64,000 nucleotides of DNA from Guyparkeria sp. SCN-R1 (GCF_003932495.1 NZ_QZMT01000003.1:62001-126000); one strand, 5' to 3'. Counted from the first letter of the stretch, positions 7,148 to 15,300 are shown. The notes: a model not told the origin generated them from the sequence alone. Made by a program: numbers and translations.

Positions 7148-9313
7148 ATGAAGCGACTCTGCCTTTCTTTACTCGGGACCTGGTTCCTGCTGATCGCCCC
7201 CGTGATTGCTCAAGGCGCCATTGCCGAGGGCGCATCGGCCGCGCCCCTCAGCGCTGAAGAAAAGGCATTCCTCGAAGAACACCGGACCGTCAGCATCGCC
7301 ATGATGGTCGAGCACCCACCGTTCACCATCCTCGGCGATGGCTCGGGCAACGGCTTCGAACACGACATCCTGCACCTGATCGCCAGCAAGACCGGGCTCA
7401 GGTTCGAGAAGAGCTTCGGCACCTGGGTGGACTCGTACCGTCGCTTCCGCGAGGGCGAGGTCGACGTGATCTCCAGCATCTCCTACCACGAGGATCGCAC
7501 CGCCTTCACGCTGTTCACCGAGCCGTACTACGAGTTGCCGATCTTCGTCTTCGTCCGCGACGATTTCGGCGACTACTCGGGCATCGCGGACCTGGCCGGG
7601 CACAAGGTCGGGGTGATCGAGGAGATCTTCTACGTCAACGACCTCGAGGCCGCCGACGGCATGGACCTGCGGCGCTACGGCACCTACCAGGAAATGACCC
7701 GCGCGCTGGTGCTGGGCGAGATCGATGCGCTGGTGCAGAACCTCACCAACATCAACGAGGTCATCAAGCGCCGCGCCTACACCAACATCCGCATCGCCGG
7801 CGAGCTGGCGCTACCCGGCGTGGACGAGGAAGACCTGCGCTTCGGCATCACGCCGGACAAGCCCGAGCTGCGCTCGATCATGCAGAAGGGCCTGGACGCC
7901 ATCACCCCGGCCGAGTGGGGCACCCTGACCGGACGCTGGCTGGGCGTGCGCGGCGAGGGGGCGCGTCAGGGCCGAGCAGCGGCCATTCCACTGACGGACG
8001 CCGAACGCACCTACCTCGACGACGCGGGCCATATCGACATCTGTATCGACCCGAACTGGATGCCCTTCGAGCGCTTCGACGAAAACGGCCAACACGATGG
8101 CATCAGCGCCGATTACTTCGCCCTGTTCGAACAGGCCCTTGGGGTCGATTTCCGCCCCCTGCCGGTCGAGACCTGGTCCGAGTCGGTCGAACACCTCAAG
8201 GCGGGCGACTGCGACCTGCTCAGCCTGGCCATGCGCACCCCGGAACGCGAGACCTACGCCGAGTTCACCGACAGCTACATCCAGACCCCACTGGTCATCG
8301 CCACCAAGGCCGACGTCGCCTTCATCAATGACCTGGGTGACCTCAGCGGACGACCGATCGCGATCCCGGTGCTGTACGCCTTCGCCGAATTGCTCCGCGA
8401 GGGCTACCCCGATCTGGACCTGGTCGAAGTGACCGACATCGACGCCGGCCTGGCGATGGTGAGAAGCGGCGAGGTCTTCGGCTACATCGGCACGCTCGCC
8501 ACCATCGGCTACAAACTGCAAACCGAATACGGCGGCGAGCTGCGCATCACCGGCGATACCGGCAAGTCCTGGGACATGGGCGTGGCCGTGCGCGAGGACC
8601 GGCCGGTGCTGCACGGCATCATGGAAAAGGCGGTCGCCAGCATCACCGAGGAGCAGCGACGGGACATCAACAACAAGTGGATCTCCATTCGCTACGACCA
8701 GCGGGTCGACTACACCCTGCTCTGGCAGGTCAGCGCGGTCTTCGTCCTGCTGCTGGTCGCCGGCGGGTTCGTCTACCTAAAGCAGGTCAACCTCAAGCGC
8801 CAGCTCGAAGCCGCCTACCGACAGACCGAACGGCTGGCCGTGACCGACAAGCTCACCGGGGTGTACAACCGCCACCGGCTCGACCAGGTCCTCGGGGAAG
8901 AGACGCGCCAGGCCGATCGCTACGGCGATGCCTTCGGCGTGATCATCCTGGACATCGACCACTTCAAGGCCATCAACGACCGATTCGGCCACCGCGCCGG
9001 CGACGCCGTCCTGCGCGAGTTCGTCGACGTGCTGCGCCGCAACTGCCGCCAGACCGACATCCTCGGACGCTGGGGCGGCGAGGAATTCCTCATCATCGCC
9101 CCACATGCCGACAAGGCGACCCTCCTCACACTGGCCGAAAAGCTGCGCACCGCCATCGAGGCAACGACCTTCCGTGACGTCGAACGAGTCACCACCAGCA
9201 TCGGCGCGAGCGTCTACCAGCGCGGCGACAACCCCGACACCCTGATAAAGCGGGCCGACGACGCGCTCTACGACGCCAAGCGGCAGGGGCGCAATACCGT
9301 GGCGTTTCGCTAG
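7148..9313 (+). CDS. diguanylate cyclase with two periplasmic solute-binding sensor domains
   Basis: A 721-residue sensor. Order: signal peptide (1-23), two successive SBP_bac_3-type solute-binding domains (about 35-270 and 280-515), one membrane helix (about 525-548) and a GGDEF domain. The active-site motif is G643-G-E-E-F647, a working variant, and the product-inhibition site R634-Q-T-D637 lies exactly five residues before it. The protein should therefore make cyclic di-GMP under feedback control, in response to small periplasmic ligands such as amino acids. The second SBP domain has a Cys pair (C-I-D-P-N-W-M and D-C-D-L). No EAL domain is present. It stands alone. The ligands are unknown. 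Confidence 0.9.
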   Translation: MKRLCLSLLGTWFLLIAPVIAQGAIAEGASAAPLSAEEKAFLEEHRTVSIAMMVEHPPFTILGDGSGNGFEHDILHLIASKTGLRFEKSFGTWVDSYRRFREGEVDVISSISYHEDRTAFTLFTEPYYELPIFVFVRDDFGDYSGIADLAGHKVGVIEEIFYVNDLEAADGMDLRRYGTYQEMTRALVLGEIDALVQNLTNINEVIKRRAYTNIRIAGELALPGVDEEDLRFGITPDKPELRSIMQKGLDAITPAEWGTLTGRWLGVRGEGARQGRAAAIPLTDAERTYLDDAGHIDICIDPNWMPFERFDENGQHDGISADYFALFEQALGVDFRPLPVETWSESVEHLKAGDCDLLSLAMRTPERETYAEFTDSYIQTPLVIATKADVAFINDLGDLSGRPIAIPVLYAFAELLREGYPDLDLVEVTDIDAGLAMVRSGEVFGYIGTLATIGYKLQTEYGGELRITGDTGKSWDMGVAVREDRPVLHGIMEKAVASITEEQRRDINNKWISIRYDQRVDYTLLWQVSAVFVLLLVAGGFVYLKQVNLKRQLEAAYRQTERLAVTDKLTGVYNRHRLDQVLGEETRQADRYGDAFGVIILDIDHFKAINDRFGHRAGDAVLREFVDVLRRNCRQTDILGRWGGEEFLIIAPHADKATLLTLAEKLRTAIEATTFRDVERVTTSIGASVYQRGDNPDTLIKRADDALYDAKRQGRNTVAFR

Positions 9314-9370
9314 GACGACAATCGCGTCGTTGACCGGCCGCTCCACTTTGCCGCAGATTTACACTATCTT

Positions 9371-9397
9371 TTGAATTGGCAATCTTTGCCATACGAT
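9371..9397 (+). promoter_or_regulatory. parDE promoter with embedded operator palindrome
   Basis: A -35 box TTGAAT (9371-9376) and a -10 box TACGAT (9392-9397) are separated by exactly 15 bases, and those 15 bases are the perfect inverted repeat TGGCAA-TCT-TTGCCA (9377-9391). A ParD dimer bound there would block RNA polymerase, the usual autoregulation of type II toxin-antitoxin operons. The 15-base spacer is short, so the promoter may be weak. Confidence 0.55.
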
Positions 9398-9425
9398 GGC
9401 TTCACTTTCCGCGAGGTGCCCCGCC

Positions 9426-9668
9426 ATGGCGACCATGAACGTTTCCCTTCCCGATGGAATGAAGACATGGGTCGAGCAACAAACTCGATCCGACCGCTAC
9501 AGCAATGCCAGCGATTACGTGCGCGACTTGATCCGACAGGATCAGCAACGGGCGCTGAGAATCGCCCATATGCAGAAACTGGTCACCGAAGGCATCGAAA
9601 GTGGTGCAGGTGACCGGTCAATGGACCAGTTGCTCGACGCCGCCCGCCAGCAAACACCCGCCGGCTGA
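9426..9668 (+). CDS. parD: ParD-type antitoxin
   Basis: An 80-residue protein with the ribbon-helix-helix N-terminus of the ParD/CopG family (M-N-V-S-L-P-D-G-M near the start) and a charged, probably flexible C-terminal half (I-E-S-G-x-G-D-x-S-M-D) that would wrap the toxin. The start at 9426 is preferred over 9396 because GAGGTG lies eight bases upstream and the family begins here. It is followed three bases later by the toxin gene. The antitoxin neutralises ParE and represses the operon, probably at the palindrome at 9377-9391. Confidence 0.9.
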   Translation: MATMNVSLPDGMKTWVEQQTRSDRYSNASDYVRDLIRQDQQRALRIAHMQKLVTEGIESGAGDRSMDQLLDAARQQTPAG

Positions 9669-9671
9669 CGC

Positions 9672-9968
9672 ATGGCTTACCGACTAAGCCGCAAAGTAGA
9701 AGAGGACATCATCGGGATCTTCGTCAGCGGCACGTTGGAGTTCGGCCCGGCACAAGCGGAGCGGTATCACAAAGAACTCGAACGGACCTTCCGCTTCCTC
9801 GACGACAACCCGCTCGCGGCTCGTCTGCGAGAAGAAATCTCCCCGCCCGTCCGGGTTCACCCCGTCGGCTCACACCTGATCGTCTACACACAAGAACCGG
9901 ACGGGCATATCTTCATCGTCCGGGTACGGCACAGCCACGAGGATTGGCAGAGTCATACGGGCAGATGA
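9672..9968 (+). CDS. parE: ParE-type toxin (RelE/ParE superfamily)
   Basis: A 98-residue RelE/ParE-fold protein. Family features include the N-terminal Y-R-L-S-R-K-V-E-E-D, the central F-L-D-D-N-P-L-A-A-R-L-R-E-E and the C-terminal I-V-R-V-R-H-x-H-E-D-W. ParE toxins inhibit DNA gyrase. It is full-length and starts three bases after parD. The pair lies between a diguanylate cyclase and a transporter gene, a typical accessory position. The exact target (gyrase or another) cannot be told from sequence. Confidence 0.9.
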   Translation: MAYRLSRKVEEDIIGIFVSGTLEFGPAQAERYHKELERTFRFLDDNPLAARLREEISPPVRVHPVGSHLIVYTQEPDGHIFIVRVRHSHEDWQSHTGR

Positions 9969-10017
9969 ATCCCCTTCGTTCCTCTGTCAAACGGCCCCAC
10001 CTCACAACTCGTGCCAG

Positions 10018-11286
10018 CTACGAGGCCCTGGCTTGTTCCGTGTCGGGTTCCAGTGGATTGCCATCCGCGTCGAGAAGCTGGCTATCGTAGGCTGCTTGGA
10101 GGCCGGTTTCGCGCTCGCCCTCCTCGGACTCTTCGCCGATGGTGCGCGGGTACAGGGGAGAGAGGATGGCGACCACCACCCCGATCGCGGCGAATATCGC
10201 AAACGCCTCGGCGTAGCCGAATGCCTTTATCAGCGTGCCGACAACGGGCGAACCGACCGCCTGCCCAAGCGAGACCGCGACAAACGGCAGCACCGGCCCC
10301 ATCGACAGGCGCCCCGGCAACAGGCGGATGCCGGTCATCAGGTAGAGCCCCGTCAGACTCATGTAGGCCAGGCCGAACACCAGCGCTGAAAAGGCCGCCA
10401 GAAACAGGTTCTCGGGGCTGGCGGCGAGCAATGCCAGGCTAGTCGACAGCATCATCAGCATCAGCGCCTGGGTGATGGGCGGGTTGTTGCGATCGGCCAG
10501 ATCAGCCACCACCGCCCCACCGAGGCCGGCAATGCCCACCGCCAACCACAGCCAACCCGTGGCCCCGGGCGGCAGTTCACCCAGGGTGACCACCAGGTCG
10601 GGCGCGAAGATCCAGTAGGCGGCGGAGACGAAGCCCATCAGGAAAGCGAACACCGAGAGCCGACCAAGACGCCACCACTGCAGGGAGCTGATCGGCGCCG
10701 GGGGTGCGGCGTCCGATGGCGTGACCCGCGACACCGACGGAATCAAGCGCCACGTGGCGACCACACCGATGACGGCCAGCACGGCAAAGGAGCCGTAGGC
10801 CAAACGCCAGGCGTCAGCCAGGAACAGCACCGCCGGCACAGCAACGGCCACGCCCACGCTGGTGCCCGCGTTCATGATCGAGCTCACCCGGCCGTGCATC
10901 GAGCGCTCGACTACCGCCTGCATCGCGCCCGAGAGCGCCGGCATCATCAGGCCGGTGGAGACGCCGCAGGCGAACACCCCCACGCCCAGCGACATCGCAT
11001 CCGGGGACTGGCTGATCACCAGCAGCCCACTGGCCGCGAGCGTGCCCGAGAGCATCGCGGTATAGCGGGCACCCATCCGCTTGGCGAGAACCGGCGCGGC
11101 GAAGGAGGCGAGGATGAAGCTGATCAGCGGCAGCGCGCCGATCACACCGACCACGTCCGGAGACAGCCCCAGATCGGCACGGATCGGCGGCACGAACAGG
11201 CCGAAGGCGAAGCGCGCGAGACCGTAGGTGATGGCGATCAGCCCGGCACCGAACAGCGCGAACCTCATGCTCGAAGGGAATTGCAT
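10018..11286 (-). CDS. MFS transporter
   Basis: A 422-residue major facilitator with 12 predicted helices in two halves joined by a loop near residue 190. The N-terminal block (T-Y-G-L-A-R-F-A-F-G-L-F) resembles the YbfB/YjiJ group of uncharacterised MFS proteins. The C-terminus ends in an acidic cytoplasmic tail (E-E-S-E-E-G-E). The start at 11286 is preferred over upstream alternatives because it begins just before helix 1 and has a purine-rich GGGG tract close by; an internal ATG at 11268 is also possible. The substrate is unknown. A 195-bp gap separates it from the PAS-GGDEF gene, where I see nothing else. Confidence 0.82.
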   Translation of the reverse strand: MQFPSSMRFALFGAGLIAITYGLARFAFGLFVPPIRADLGLSPDVVGVIGALPLISFILASFAAPVLAKRMGARYTAMLSGTLAASGLLVISQSPDAMSLGVGVFACGVSTGLMMPALSGAMQAVVERSMHGRVSSIMNAGTSVGVAVAVPAVLFLADAWRLAYGSFAVLAVIGVVATWRLIPSVSRVTPSDAAPPAPISSLQWWRLGRLSVFAFLMGFVSAAYWIFAPDLVVTLGELPPGATGWLWLAVGIAGLGGAVVADLADRNNPPITQALMLMMLSTSLALLAASPENLFLAAFSALVFGLAYMSLTGLYLMTGIRLLPGRLSMGPVLPFVAVSLGQAVGSPVVGTLIKAFGYAEAFAIFAAIGVVVAILSPLYPRTIGEESEEGERETGLQAAYDSQLLDADGNPLEPDTEQARAS

Positions 11287-11481
11287 ACCACCCCGCCAGA
11301 CTCGCATCGAGAAGTGTGGCCCTCGGCGGCATGTGCACGCCGGAGGCCGAACCATCAGAGCCTAGGATTCTCCCCCGCCAGGTTCAAGCAAGCTTTCTGC
11401 TGCCCCCTTTCCCCACGGCCCGGAAGGATCGGCAATCGCGGCATTAGCCGATGCCGGCCACTTGCAAGCTCGTCAGCCGGT

Positions 11482-12336
11482 TTACGATCGGCGCCCTTTC
11501 ACCCGGTACATTTCGTCATCCGCATGGCTCAGCAGGGTATCGGCATCCGCACCGTCCGCCGGATAACAGGCGACACCGATACTGCAGGACACGGCCTTCA
11601 GCCCACCGAACTCGGCGCCCAGCGGCTCGGCCAGGACCGCGACAATCTCGTCGACCTTCATGGAAACGGCATCCGCCGACTGGATGTCCGTCAACAAGAC
11701 AGTGAATTCATCACCGCCCATCCGGGCCACCGTATCCGTCTCGCGTACGCAGCTTTCCAGCCGTCGTGCAATCGTGCACAGCATGCGATCACCCATCGCA
11801 TGGCCATGGGTGTCATTGATGGATTTGAAGTCATTGACGTCCACGAACAGCAAGGCCAGCTTGCTCCGGTGACGATGGGCCGCGCGCAAGGCTGAGTCCA
11901 GGCGGTCGTTGAACAGCGACCGATTGGTCAGCCCGGTCAGCGGATCGTGATGCGCGAGGAAGCGCAACTTGTCCTCGGCCAGCCTAAGTGCCGTCACGTC
12001 CCGCGCCACACCGATGCGCACACCGTCCTCCTCGGACCAGCGGGCCGACCACAGGATGTCGACGATCGAGCCATCCTTGCGGACATAGCGGTTGTGGAAA
12101 TCACTGTGCGACTGACCGCTCATGACCCGGACAATCGAGTCACGTGTCGCCTCCAGATCGTCGGGATGCATGTAGTCGGTGATCGGCGTGCCAATCAACT
12201 CCTCGGCGCGGTACCCAAGGAGTGCCTCGCAGGCATCGCTCACGAAGACGATCTGGTTGTCCGCGTCGACCACGAAGACCGCGTCCATCATCAGGTGGAT
12301 CAGCTTCGGGTACAGCGCTTTGATATCCACGGGCAT
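11482..12336 (-). CDS. PAS-GGDEF diguanylate cyclase
   Basis: A 284-residue cytoplasmic protein with one PAS/PAC sensor (about residues 10-115) and a GGDEF domain. The active site is G207-G-D-E-F211, intact, and the inhibitory I-site R198-E-T-D201 lies five residues before it. There is no membrane helix, so it should sense a cytosolic cue such as redox state or oxygen and make cyclic di-GMP. It is the second cyclase in 5 kb. It has the same strand as the MFS gene that follows but 195 bp apart, so a shared operon is uncertain. Confidence 0.92.
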   Translation of the reverse strand: MPVDIKALYPKLIHLMMDAVFVVDADNQIVFVSDACEALLGYRAEELIGTPITDYMHPDDLEATRDSIVRVMSGQSHSDFHNRYVRKDGSIVDILWSARWSEEDGVRIGVARDVTALRLAEDKLRFLAHHDPLTGLTNRSLFNDRLDSALRAAHRHRSKLALLFVDVNDFKSINDTHGHAMGDRMLCTIARRLESCVRETDTVARMGGDEFTVLLTDIQSADAVSMKVDEIVAVLAEPLGAEFGGLKAVSCSIGVACYPADGADADTLLSHADDEMYRVKGRRS

Positions 12337-12515
12337 GGTTTAGGGCTTCGGCTGGTTCATATGGCGGTCAGTGTAGCCCCAGGGGGCAGAGCCCTTCGCC
12401 CCGTGTGTTTGGCTGTTGGTGTGAGCGCGGGGCGCCCTGTCGTGGAGGTGGTACGGTTTCGGGCGTTTGTCTCGCGTGGCGGTTTCGATCGCGGCGCGCT
12501 GCCAACGCCCGAGGC

Positions 12516-12740
12516 ACTTTCTATTGCTTGTCCAATAGAAAGTCCCCAAAGACAAAGACACCCCGGCGCCTTGGCCCTTCGGGCTCCCCTCGTCACCGCC
12601 GGGTTGCGGCCGGGTCGGTTCGACGCGACTTCCTGTCGCGCAGAACCTCGGAGCGACCTTCCTGTCGCGCAGAACCTCGGAGCGACTTCCCTGTCGCTCC
12701 GACCCTGCAACCCGGCGGCAACGATGCAAGGCGCAGGGGC
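12516..12740 (+). repeat. hairpin-headed repeat element, copy A
   Basis: The left end is a perfect 11-bp hairpin, ACTTTCTATTG and CAATAGAAAGT around the loop CTTGTC. Next comes AAGACAAAGACACCCCGG and GCCTTGGCCCTTCGGG. A central palindromic block follows (12618-12648), starting GGTTCGACGCGACTTCCTG. In this copy a unit of the block, CCTGTCGCGCAGAACCTCGG, occurs twice in direct repeat. The right end is GATGCAAGGCGCAGGGG. Two further copies lie at 44066-44290 and 44461-44682. It has no gene of its own and looks like a non-autonomous element. Confidence 0.75.
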
Positions 12741-12821
12741 CCCGTGCGCGCCAGCCGTAAAGCTCCTTCTTCGATAACTACCCTTGGCAAACCGACAGCA
12801 GGACAGCCGCACCGCGGCTTT

Positions 12822-12992
12822 CGCGGCCAAGGGCCGCTACCACACATCCACCAGATCCCCCGTGGGAGCGAGCCCCGCTCGCGAAACGCGCCACCGGCAG
12901 CGTGCCCCACCAGCAACCCCACAACCAAATCAATCGCGCCTAAAGACGCTCCTACAACATTCTCCACCCCGTAGGAGCGCCTTCAGGCGCGA
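12822..12992. repeat. cluster of REP-like palindromes
   Basis: Four units of the extragenic palindrome type occur in about 170 bp. They are CGCGGCCAAGGGCCGCTAC (12822-12840), GTGGGAGCGAGCCCCGCTCG (12862 on), TCGCGCCTAAAGACGCTCCT (12934-12953, reverse orientation) and GTAGGAGCGCCTTCAGGCGC (12971-12990, forward). The last two form an inverted pair like a REPIN. The same core is seen at 26178-26257. No RAYT transposase gene is in the window. Confidence 0.75.
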
Positions 12993-13070
12993 AGGTCCAT
13001 CCAGGGCAACGCATCATCAGCCGGCCAGTTCCCCTTCGCCCTTGCCGAGCGGGCGAAAACCCAGTTGATC

Positions 13071-13093
13071 GAAAAGGGTTCTGACCCCTTTTC
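13071..13093 (-). terminator. palindromic repeat, probable fic terminator
   Basis: GAAAAGGGTTCTGACCCCTTTTC forms an imperfect hairpin with A and T tracts on both sides, so it can end transcription from either strand. It lies about 75 bp past the fic stop. A near-copy in opposite sense lies at 14715-14739 on the other side of the fic locus. Confidence 0.55.
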
Positions 13094-13168
13094 CGGTGTC
13101 AGCGCCGAGCTGGCCGACGGGTCGAATTGACGCAGGAAACCGATCAGGTTGGCAAACGGGACTCTCGT

Positions 13169-14515
13169 CTATTCGGCCACGTCTTCGATGCGTCGGGAGA
13201 GGTCTTCCGGAACGATAAAAACCCACGCACGACCACGCTTGGTCTTGTCCAGCAGACCGGCGTCAGCGAGTTTGAGCAGATCAGAGCGCGCCGTTGCGTA
13301 GGACACGTCATGAGACCGTTGGTGGCCCTCGATCAGGTAGTCGTATCCCGGATGTTTCAGGGCATGAGACAGCAGGGCTAGTTGTCGGTGATTCAGCTGC
13401 CCCCGGAAAGCCCGGGAGCCGCGTAGCCGCTTCTCCGTATCCTGCTGCTCCTTGCTCTTCCGGGCCAGATAATGATGAAGCGAGTCGATCGCCTCCCGGA
13501 TGACCCTCAGCTGATGCAGGATGAAATAGGTGGTGTCGTTGCGATCCGTCTCGCAGTAAAGAAAAGCGCGCGCATACTTGGACGGAGCCCGCTTGATGAT
13601 ATGAGAGATGGACAGGTATTCCATTAGCCAGTAACCCTGTCGCGCCATACTCCAGTAGAACAGAGCCCTGGCCGCCCGGCCATTGCCATCCACAAACGGG
13701 TGGTCATACCCAATCATGAAGTGCAGCAGAATCGCCCGAAGCACCGGCGGCACGAATGGCTCATCCTCCTCGGAGCCATTGGCAAAGGCACAGAGCCACT
13801 CCACCCTCTCTGGCAATTCGGAGGCGAGCGGCGGCTGATGCAAAACTATCTGATCTCGATGATCGACGACACGGACATCATCTCTCTTCCTCAGCCGTCC
13901 GGCATCTTCAGGTGTTTCGAGTGTCCCCTCGGTCACGATTCGGTGAAGATCGAGCAACAGCTCGGGAGTGAGCGGCTTATTTTTGTGTTCCCTCACCCAC
14001 TCCATCGCCCGGTAATTATTGAAGATCATGAGCTCGCCGCGGTCTTCGGGATCGCGCCCCTCGCGCAACATCTCCTCCGCCACCACCCGGGTAGTGCAAG
14101 CCCCTTCCAATTGGCTGGACGTGATGGCCTCTTCGATCAAGGAGTTGACGATGTACCGATCACGATCACTGCTGTTGGCCACCTGCTCGGGAAACAGGAT
14201 CTCGCCCGCCGCCCCCTTATCGATGGGGCTCAAATGTCGCAAAACGGGTTCCGGCATGGAAAACCGAATCGGGGAACCATGCGTGTCGACCAGCGGCAAT
14301 GATCTCAACTGAGCCTGACGCGCCGTGCGCACCATCGCCCACCACGTTTCATGATCCAATCCTTCCGGCGGACCACGATGACGCAGTTCATCCCAATGAA
14401 GGTAGCGCCCCTCTACCAGGGGCCCCTCCTGAGCCTGCATGGCATGAATGATCTCGTCAGCCGAAAGACGACTCAGGACTTGCGAGATATCGGGGGGCGA
14501 GAGAGGCTTTTTCAT
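13169..14515 (-). CDS. Fic-domain protein with inhibitory helix and C-terminal winged helix
   Basis: A 448-residue Fic protein. The active loop H272-P-F-V-D-G-N-G-R280 matches the HPFxDGNGR consensus, so it should transfer AMP (or another nucleotide part) to a hydroxyl side chain. The inhibitory motif S133-x3-E137-G138 lies before the Fic core (class II, self-inhibited). The C-terminal ~80 residues look like a winged helix (S-Y-A-T-A-R-S-D-L-L-K-L-A-D-A-G-L), which may bind DNA. The gene is visibly less GC-rich than its neighbours and is bounded by palindromic repeats, suggesting transfer. Upstream is an AT-rich array of TATCAA half-sites that the protein itself may bind. The target protein is unknown. 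Confidence 0.92.
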   Translation of the reverse strand: MKKPLSPPDISQVLSRLSADEIIHAMQAQEGPLVEGRYLHWDELRHRGPPEGLDHETWWAMVRTARQAQLRSLPLVDTHGSPIRFSMPEPVLRHLSPIDKGAAGEILFPEQVANSSDRDRYIVNSLIEEAITSSQLEGACTTRVVAEEMLREGRDPEDRGELMIFNNYRAMEWVREHKNKPLTPELLLDLHRIVTEGTLETPEDAGRLRKRDDVRVVDHRDQIVLHQPPLASELPERVEWLCAFANGSEEDEPFVPPVLRAILLHFMIGYDHPFVDGNGRAARALFYWSMARQGYWLMEYLSISHIIKRAPSKYARAFLYCETDRNDTTYFILHQLRVIREAIDSLHHYLARKSKEQQDTEKRLRGSRAFRGQLNHRQLALLSHALKHPGYDYLIEGHQRSHDVSYATARSDLLKLADAGLLDKTKRGRAWVFIVPEDLSRRIEDVAE

Positions 14516-14520
14516 GACGA

Positions 14521-14630
14521 ACTATCAACTCATGACAATTTGATACTTGAGTGATAGTTCCACAGCGCAATGGCACGAGTCAACAAACTATCAATTTGAT
14601 ATACACTAATAGTTAACTGATATCAACTCG
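14521..14630. promoter_or_regulatory. AT-rich operator array upstream of fic
   Basis: In about 110 bp directly before fic the half-site TATCAA (or its complement TTGATA) occurs five times: 14523-14528, 14540-14545, 14589-14594, 14596-14601 and 14621-14626; GTGATA at 14551-14556 is a sixth, weaker one. TATCAA-T-TTGATA (14589-14601) is a perfect palindrome. The stretch is far more AT-rich than the rest of the window and must hold the fic promoter. Binding by the Fic winged helix is inference. Confidence 0.6.
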
Positions 14631-14714
14631 TGGCTTGACTCCCCGACCGCTCGAGAAGCCTGAGGGAAGCTCCCAAGCGGATTGACTTGCTACTGCTACC
14701 AGGTCACTCGTCCA

Positions 14715-14739
14715 CCAAAAGGGGCAGACCCGTTTTCGG
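14715..14739 (-). terminator. palindromic repeat, probable terminator of the lipoprotein gene
   Basis: Read on the minus strand, GAAAACGGGTCTGCCCCTTTT forms a hairpin ending in T, just after the lipoprotein stop at 14746. It is related, in inverted orientation, to the repeat at 13071-13093 (shared GAAAA..GGGT.CTG..CCCCTTTT), so it may be both a terminator and the edge of an inserted fic module. Confidence 0.5.
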
Positions 14740-14745
14740 CGCCCC

Positions 14746-15195
14746 TCAGTCCTCACTCTTAGCATCTGCACCCGCAAACAACTCCTCAACCAACGGCTCA
14801 ATCTTGCTCCGCGTCGGCCCAAACTTGTCCATGCGCCCACCACCATTCCGCGCATCGTAGGTCGCACGCCCTTCGAGCCCATCCTGATCAAACACCTTGA
14901 GATCCGCATAAGACAGGTACATCGCCATGTCCCAGCGCCAGTTGGCGGTGTACTCGAGGTAGTGGGAGCAACCGACCGGCCGCTCGCCCTGGTACACCTC
15001 GGTATACAGCCCCTGCTCCTCGATCAATTCGCAGACGGCCGGCTCGAAGCCGTCCATCAGCACATCGGGGTTGTGCTCGACGCAGATACGCTCGATATCG
15101 TTGTCGGCGACCGGCTGGACGTTCTGGGTGATGGAGCAGCCGCTCAGCCCGAGCAGCAGGCCGAGGCCGGCAATGAGTTTCGCTTGTGGTGACAT
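14746..15195 (-). CDS. small lipoprotein, Sbal_3080-like family
   Basis: A 149-residue protein with a lipoprotein signal peptide ending in a lipobox L-S-G-C, so it should be anchored in the envelope. The mature part has the block H-Y-L-E-Y-T-A-N-W-R-W-D-M-A-M-Y-L-S and a C-terminal K-F-G-x-T-x-x-K-I-x-P-L-V-x-E-L-F. Both are features I associate with the Sbal_3080 family of proteobacterial lipoproteins, whose function is unknown. The start at 15195 has AGGAGG at good spacing; the longer frame to 15297 is not supported. It stands alone between a terminator and the end of the ectoine operon. Confidence 0.75.
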   Translation of the reverse strand: MSPQAKLIAGLGLLLGLSGCSITQNVQPVADNDIERICVEHNPDVLMDGFEPAVCELIEEQGLYTEVYQGERPVGCSHYLEYTANWRWDMAMYLSYADLKVFDQDGLEGRATYDARNGGGRMDKFGPTRSKIEPLVEELFAGADAKSED

Positions 15196-15300
15196 GAGAC
15201 CTCCTTGGTCATTGTTATTCCCTGCGGGGCGTTGCACCCCGAATTCGCATGGTCGCATGTTTACGTGACGTCGTGCGCACCCGGCTTGATCGAGCACACA

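Larger units (their letters stand above)
12337..13168. other. 832-bp region without protein genes, filled with repeats
   Basis: Between the PAS-GGDEF gene and fic I see no credible gene. The region holds copy A of the hairpin element (12516-12740), a cluster of REP-like palindromes (12822-12992) and the palindromic repeat at 13071-13093. Open frames here are short, Arg/Pro-rich and arise from repeat sequence. Confidence 0.7.

Noticed and set aside
9376-9391. Sigma-54 promoter TTGGCAATCTTTGCC before parD
   Set aside because: GG and GC are only eight bases apart, not ten; the palindrome explains the pattern better.
12405-12974. Open frame encoding a ~190-residue Arg/Ser/Pro-rich protein
   Set aside because: It lies over repeat copy A and REP units. 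The peptide V-R-R-D-F-L-S-R-R-T-S recurs (with one change in copy B) in frames over copies B and C only because the DNA is repeated.
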